Shown here: positions 60,501 through 64,000 of the stretch, piece by piece
Layout: every line of letters begins with the position of its first letter
How positions within the stretch are numbered: position 1 is the stretch's first letter
NCBI RefSeq assembly: GCF_028858725.1
Contig: NC_084790.1
Location: 28,747,031-28,811,030 of the forward strand
Direction: 5' to 3'
Source of the DNA: Colius striatus
Taxonomy: Eukaryota > Chordata > Aves > Coliiformes > Coliidae
Length of the DNA stretch: 64,000 nucleotides
The notes under the pieces: model-generated
Database searches by the model: none
What the model was told of the DNA's origin: nothing
The model's input: only the letters and a program-made list of their open reading frames with translations
Position numbers and translations under genes: made by a program

Positions 60501-62373
60501 AGAGAGATCCTTTCTGTTGCATGTTTTTGCACTGGAGGATCCATTCGTGACTCATTTTCTGGTTCCACGAGTCCAGGCAAAATTCCACCTGTGTCCCTCT
60601 TGTGGCAGCAAAGCTGTGCACAAAGGTGCTGCACCAGGAGCCCGACAGCATGCCAGGATGTCCTGCTGAAAGCTGCCCATCAGTCTGTGAGGCGGTTCAG
60701 CGCAGCCACAGGACCCACCAGGGTCTGCCCAGCTCCACGGACCACCCACAAGCTCTCCAGAGGGATGGAGCATCCCACAGACCCATGCCATCCCTTCCCA
60801 CACGGGGATGCTGCTGAAGAACCTGTGCCAAGGATAACCAGGATGGGCACATGCCCTGCCACCTGTGACAGGACAAGCTCTTGCCATGGCCTGCGGACAG
60901 GGTGAAGAGCTTTGGCCCCACCAGGAAAGAGCTGATGGAGCTTGGCAGCATCTTTTTCATTAGTTTTTCAAGATCAGTTTTTCAAGATAATTTTGGATTT
61001 TTTGGAGTTTGGTTTTAGTCGTATCCTCTTTGGATAACTGATATCTGAGATATAGCAGAGTCTTGGGATTGTTTGCCAGATATTATGTGTATGGCAGTTC
61101 TAGTGTTCTCTCTCTCCCCACTTATTTTCTTCCCATTTGGAGAAAAAACCTACATTCCTAGTTACCCATGGACTGTTACCAGCACTATGCTTTTTACACT
61201 TGCTATTCAGAAGTTTGCTTTTCCATTTGATGACGAGAGAACATATTTTTACCTAAATGTAGTTCCCTTACATTATTGAAACCTACAAGACTTAGAAGCA
61301 TGAACTATCTGCAATTTTGCAAAAAAAATCCCACAAACATGTAAGAGCAGGACAACTGAGAGGAAACACAATTTCTTAACTTTGTGAACACATTCCACAG
61401 TTAAACAAGTAGACAGTCTCTTTAAAAGCCACCAACTGAAAAAATACAAATCCAACATAACTAGGTATATAATTCCCAAATTTTTAAATTACTAAAGGAT
61501 TTGAAACTGTCATCCCTGTGCAATACAGTGCTAAGCTCACGAGATAGACATTTGTTCTGAAGTTAACATAAACTCATCTTTCTTGAAGTACTGTGAGCAC
61601 AATGGCAAATTAGTTATTTTGCTAAGCAGTTGTTGATGCCGACTCTCACTCTTGTGGTTAAACTGAAGCAAACCTATGATTTCATTCTTGTTTTGTTTAC
61701 CCAGCTGACATGATCTGCCACAAAGTGCTACATGATACTGCACTTCCAATTCTGTTGTATGGGTCCTACTCCAGCATCGACCAGAATGGTCTGCATCAAG
61801 CCTGCCTTGAAAATCATACATTTAATGAAAAAAATTTGGTTTAGGGAATTAATTTATGACTATTCTAAGGAATAATTTTATTTCCTCTATGGTAAAAAAA
61901 TACTAGAAAGTAAATTCACCGTAAGCAACACTCAAATATTCATAGTCGCTATGATCTCTCTACATTTTTAGTGTTTTCTGTTTTGTATTTCATAGTCCAA
62001 TTTCTGCTGATGTCCCTCAAGTATTATTTTAGCAATGTCAGCATTTTTACAATGGCAGAACTTTCTTTCATTCAAATACTGAACTTGCATCATAACATAT
62101 GATTTGATTATTAAGCTTCAGTATTAGAGAATATGAGTTTAGAAAAGCTTAAGCCAGTGTCAGTTCTGAATGTTATTTCCTTACTTCTGCTTTTTATTGG
62201 CTTTTTGAATTTTGTCTTTAAGAAGCATTTCACCTTGGAAAGAGAAAATGCAACATCCTCATTAAGTGCAGCATACTGTAAATTAAAAAATAACGTACCA
62301 CAGTACCCTGGAGTTCCACAAACTGTCTTCATGGTCACCTGATCTTCCACTATCTTGGAAAGTCCAAAGTCAG
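48366..62373 (-). CDS. CAMK4: Calcium/calmodulin-dependent protein kinase IV (CAMK4), last five coding exons
   Basis: In transcript order the exons are 62373-62299, 57462-57387, 53069-52943, 51288-51136 and 48530-48366, with consistent phases. They encode the DFG loop (DFGLSKIVE), the activation loop with the CaMKK-phosphorylated Thr in MKTVCGTPGYCAPE, and the APE motif. The C-lobe follows ([54 protein letters not shown]). After it come the autoinhibitory and calmodulin-binding segment (QKKLQEFNARRKLK then AAVKAVVASTRLG) and a 41-residue tail. CAMK4 is a nuclear and cytosolic Ser/Thr kinase activated by Ca2+/calmodulin and CaMKK. It phosphorylates CREB and related factors in neurons and T cells. 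The N-lobe, HRD loop and promoter lie beyond the right edge, so the gene is partial here. The order is convergent with STARD4. Oddities are a GC donor in the last intron and a tail much shorter than the human one. Confidence 0.97.
51136..51288 (-). CDS. CAMK4: CAMK4 exon, end of C-lobe and start of calmodulin-binding segment
   Basis: 153 nt: 51 codons, phase 0 at both ends. It reads [29 protein letters not shown] and ends NARRKLK. The acceptor is GATGTAG. The donor is GCAAGT, not GT. Confidence 0.95.
52943..53069 (-). CDS. CAMK4: CAMK4 exon, central C-lobe
   Basis: 127 nt between TCCTTGCAG and GTAAGT. It reads [20 protein letters not shown], then ILNCEYDF and [12 protein letters not shown]. 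Confidence 0.96.
53070..57386 (-). other. CAMK4: CAMK4 intron, 4.3 kb, no other feature seen
   Basis: GT-AG intron, AT-rich. I recognise no nested gene, RNA or transposon in it. Confidence 0.6.
57387..57462 (-). CDS. CAMK4: CAMK4 exon, APE motif and helix F
   Basis: 76 nt between ATCTGCAG and GTAAGT. With the bordering split codons it reads APEILRGCAYGPEVDMWSLG and then IITYIL, holding the APE Glu and the conserved helix-F Asp. Confidence 0.96.
57463..62298 (-). other. CAMK4: CAMK4 intron, 4.8 kb, with a GC-rich patch
   Basis: GT-AG intron. Apart from the GC-rich stretch at about 60540-60955 I see no structure. Open frames at 58146-58617 have no recognisable domain. Confidence 0.55.
60540..60955. 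other. GC-rich patch with overlapping open frames inside a CAMK4 intron
   Basis: Base composition is clearly richer in G and C than the surrounding intron, and several frames on both strands stay open for 60-110 codons. None has a recognised domain. It could be an eroded retrocopy, an unlisted repeat or a regulatory element. Confidence 0.4.
62299..62373 (-). CDS. CAMK4: CAMK4 exon, DFG motif and activation loop
   Basis: 75 nt between CTTAACAG and GTACGT. It reads DFGLSKIVEDQVTMKTVCG then TPGYC. It includes the magnesium-binding Asp and the activation-loop Thr that CaMKK phosphorylates. It is the most upstream CAMK4 exon in the window. Confidence 0.96.
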
Positions 62374-64000
62374 CTGTTAAGATTGTTTAGGAATATTAAT
62401 GTTCTTGCTTCTTTGTAAAATATTTTTAAGAAACTCAACCCCCAACATTATATATGTAATTAAATGAATATTTATGCATTACATTAACAGTACTGTCATT
62501 TCCAGAGATGAGGATCAATTTAAAGAATCTACCCAGACTGCAATCCATAAGCAAAATTTGTCAGTACAAATGCATATTCCCAGCTCTTGCTTGACAGAAA
62601 AGCAGTTTGTATTTTATTCTGAAGACTGCACAAAGCCAATGCAATGGGATGCCTAAGGCCATACAAATGCACTTTATATATATATTAAGCTTCCACTCTG
62701 TGAGTAATCCAGTAAAGTTAAAGGCAAAATTTTAGGTTAAAAAACTGCACAACAGTGATTTCTTGGACAAAGGTCAGAGTATGCAGTCCCTGCAAGATAA
62801 AATCCCATCAGCATTTTGATAGAGGGCTTCTAGGGGCATGAAGGTTGTGCCAGAAGTAGAGACTATCCTTTTTGCAATGTTTCCATCCTGAATAATAGTC
62901 AGACAGCAAGAGCATTTATGATGTTACACATTGTATTTGCATGGCACATTTTTAAAAGACATAAAAAGTGAAGTCTTCACAACTCTTATTTTTCACTTAA
63001 AATAAACTGAGTGTCTTCAAATTTTCATGTAGGTGATGACAATCCAGCCTTAAAAAACCAAAACAGAAGTCTTTTTGTTCTGTTATAGTGAATATAAAGG
63101 AGAATGTTTTTACCCAAGATCAGGATAAAGATAGTTCATATTTTACTCTAGAAATGCATAGTTAGGGTTCACTTGTCCCTAAATGTTTAGCATTTATGTA
63201 TTGTAATTTATCTAAACTGAAATGTAGTTCACTTTTATAAACACTGCCACTCATTGTAAATCAGATCTCAATTTAAACAGGCCAATAATCTTAACTGGAA
63301 GATGAAGACTCACAGCATTTAAGAAAATGCTTCAGGAGCCCCTTCAACCATTCTGGCCATCAAATCAAGGACATTGAGAGCTGCATTAATCTATAACATT
63401 CCAGCTCTTTAGAGCCTTTCATGCAAAGATAAGAACTAGGATAAAATGAAAATCAAAATACAATCATTCTGAGATGTAAGACTTGAGCCTACTTCATGGA
63501 AATATGGCTCTTAAAACCCATGATGGACACCAGCTTGACAAATGTGGCTATGCTCAGTCTTTGCATGCTCACATGCTCCCACACTCATTGGTAAGCAAGC
63601 ATGAGGTGGATTTTTTTCTAAACTGGATACATACAGTTCAGGAGTGTTGCACAGAGCTCTTCTGTGCTCAAGTGAAAACTGGGCATACCTAGCATTAGAG
63701 ATCATGCCCTTTGCAACCGGCCACCATAACCAACATACCCGTTCAGGGGAGCTTGGTCACACCTTGTCCCTCGTCATCCCCACCATGATGCTGACTGTGC
63801 TTCAGATAGCTTCCCTATGCTTTTGTCAATATCACTTCTTATTCCTCAAATCTGCACAGAACTGGTGCACACAGCTGTATGCTGATGTCTTGATCCTTCT
63901 TGTTTCTCCTGAGCACTTTGTTCTCTGCCATGTTCAGAATAATTTTGGCTATAAATTCTCCAAGCAAGTATCTAGTTTTGTACTGGTTTTACACAGCTGT
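62374..64000. other. CAMK4: CAMK4 intron continuing past the window edge
   Basis: The preceding CAMK4 exon, which should carry the HRDLKPEN catalytic loop, is not found on the minus strand here. The intron therefore runs beyond 64000. No other feature is seen. Confidence 0.55.

Overview
The window is vertebrate nuclear DNA, almost certainly from a bird. The evidence is several CR1 LINE copies with the typical CR1 3' end, ERVL-like long terminal repeats (LTRs), compact spliced genes, and the neighbouring pair STARD4 and CAMK4. I cannot name the species.

Region 1-22.4 kb holds no host gene that I can recognise and is dominated by transposable elements. There is a 2-kb minus-strand CR1 (1117-3118) and a plus-strand CR1 tail (5022-5845) split by a 308-bp solo LTR with a perfect 5-bp target-site duplication. 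A degraded CR1 follows (7676-8484). An ERVL-like provirus on the minus strand (8599-17126) is itself interrupted by two later solo LTRs, one in the opposite orientation. Next is a pair of nested solo LTRs (18014-20120) and a CR1 scrap (about 21.08-21.31 kb).

Region 22.5-30.9 kb is the STARD4 gene on the plus strand. It has a CpG island promoter, five coding exons that join to a 207-residue START-domain sterol carrier, and a long 3' UTR. A sterol-response-like motif lies next to a CCAAT box in the island.

Region 31.2-34.4 kb is a CR1 split by a second, inverted CR1, which is in turn split by a solo LTR. From 34.4 to about 48 kb is intergenic sequence with only simple repeats, which must contain the 3' UTR of CAMK4.

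Region 48.4-62.4 kb carries the last five coding exons of CAMK4 on the minus strand. They run from the DFG motif through the activation loop, the C-lobe, the calmodulin-binding segment and an unusually short tail. The upstream exons lie beyond the window. One CAMK4 intron has a GC donor in place of GT, in the middle of the calmodulin-binding segment. STARD4 and CAMK4 are convergent. I found no wholly new system. The best leads are the CAMK4 GC-AG intron and short tail, the membrane-spanning reading frame at the 5' end of the provirus, and the well-dated layering of insertions.
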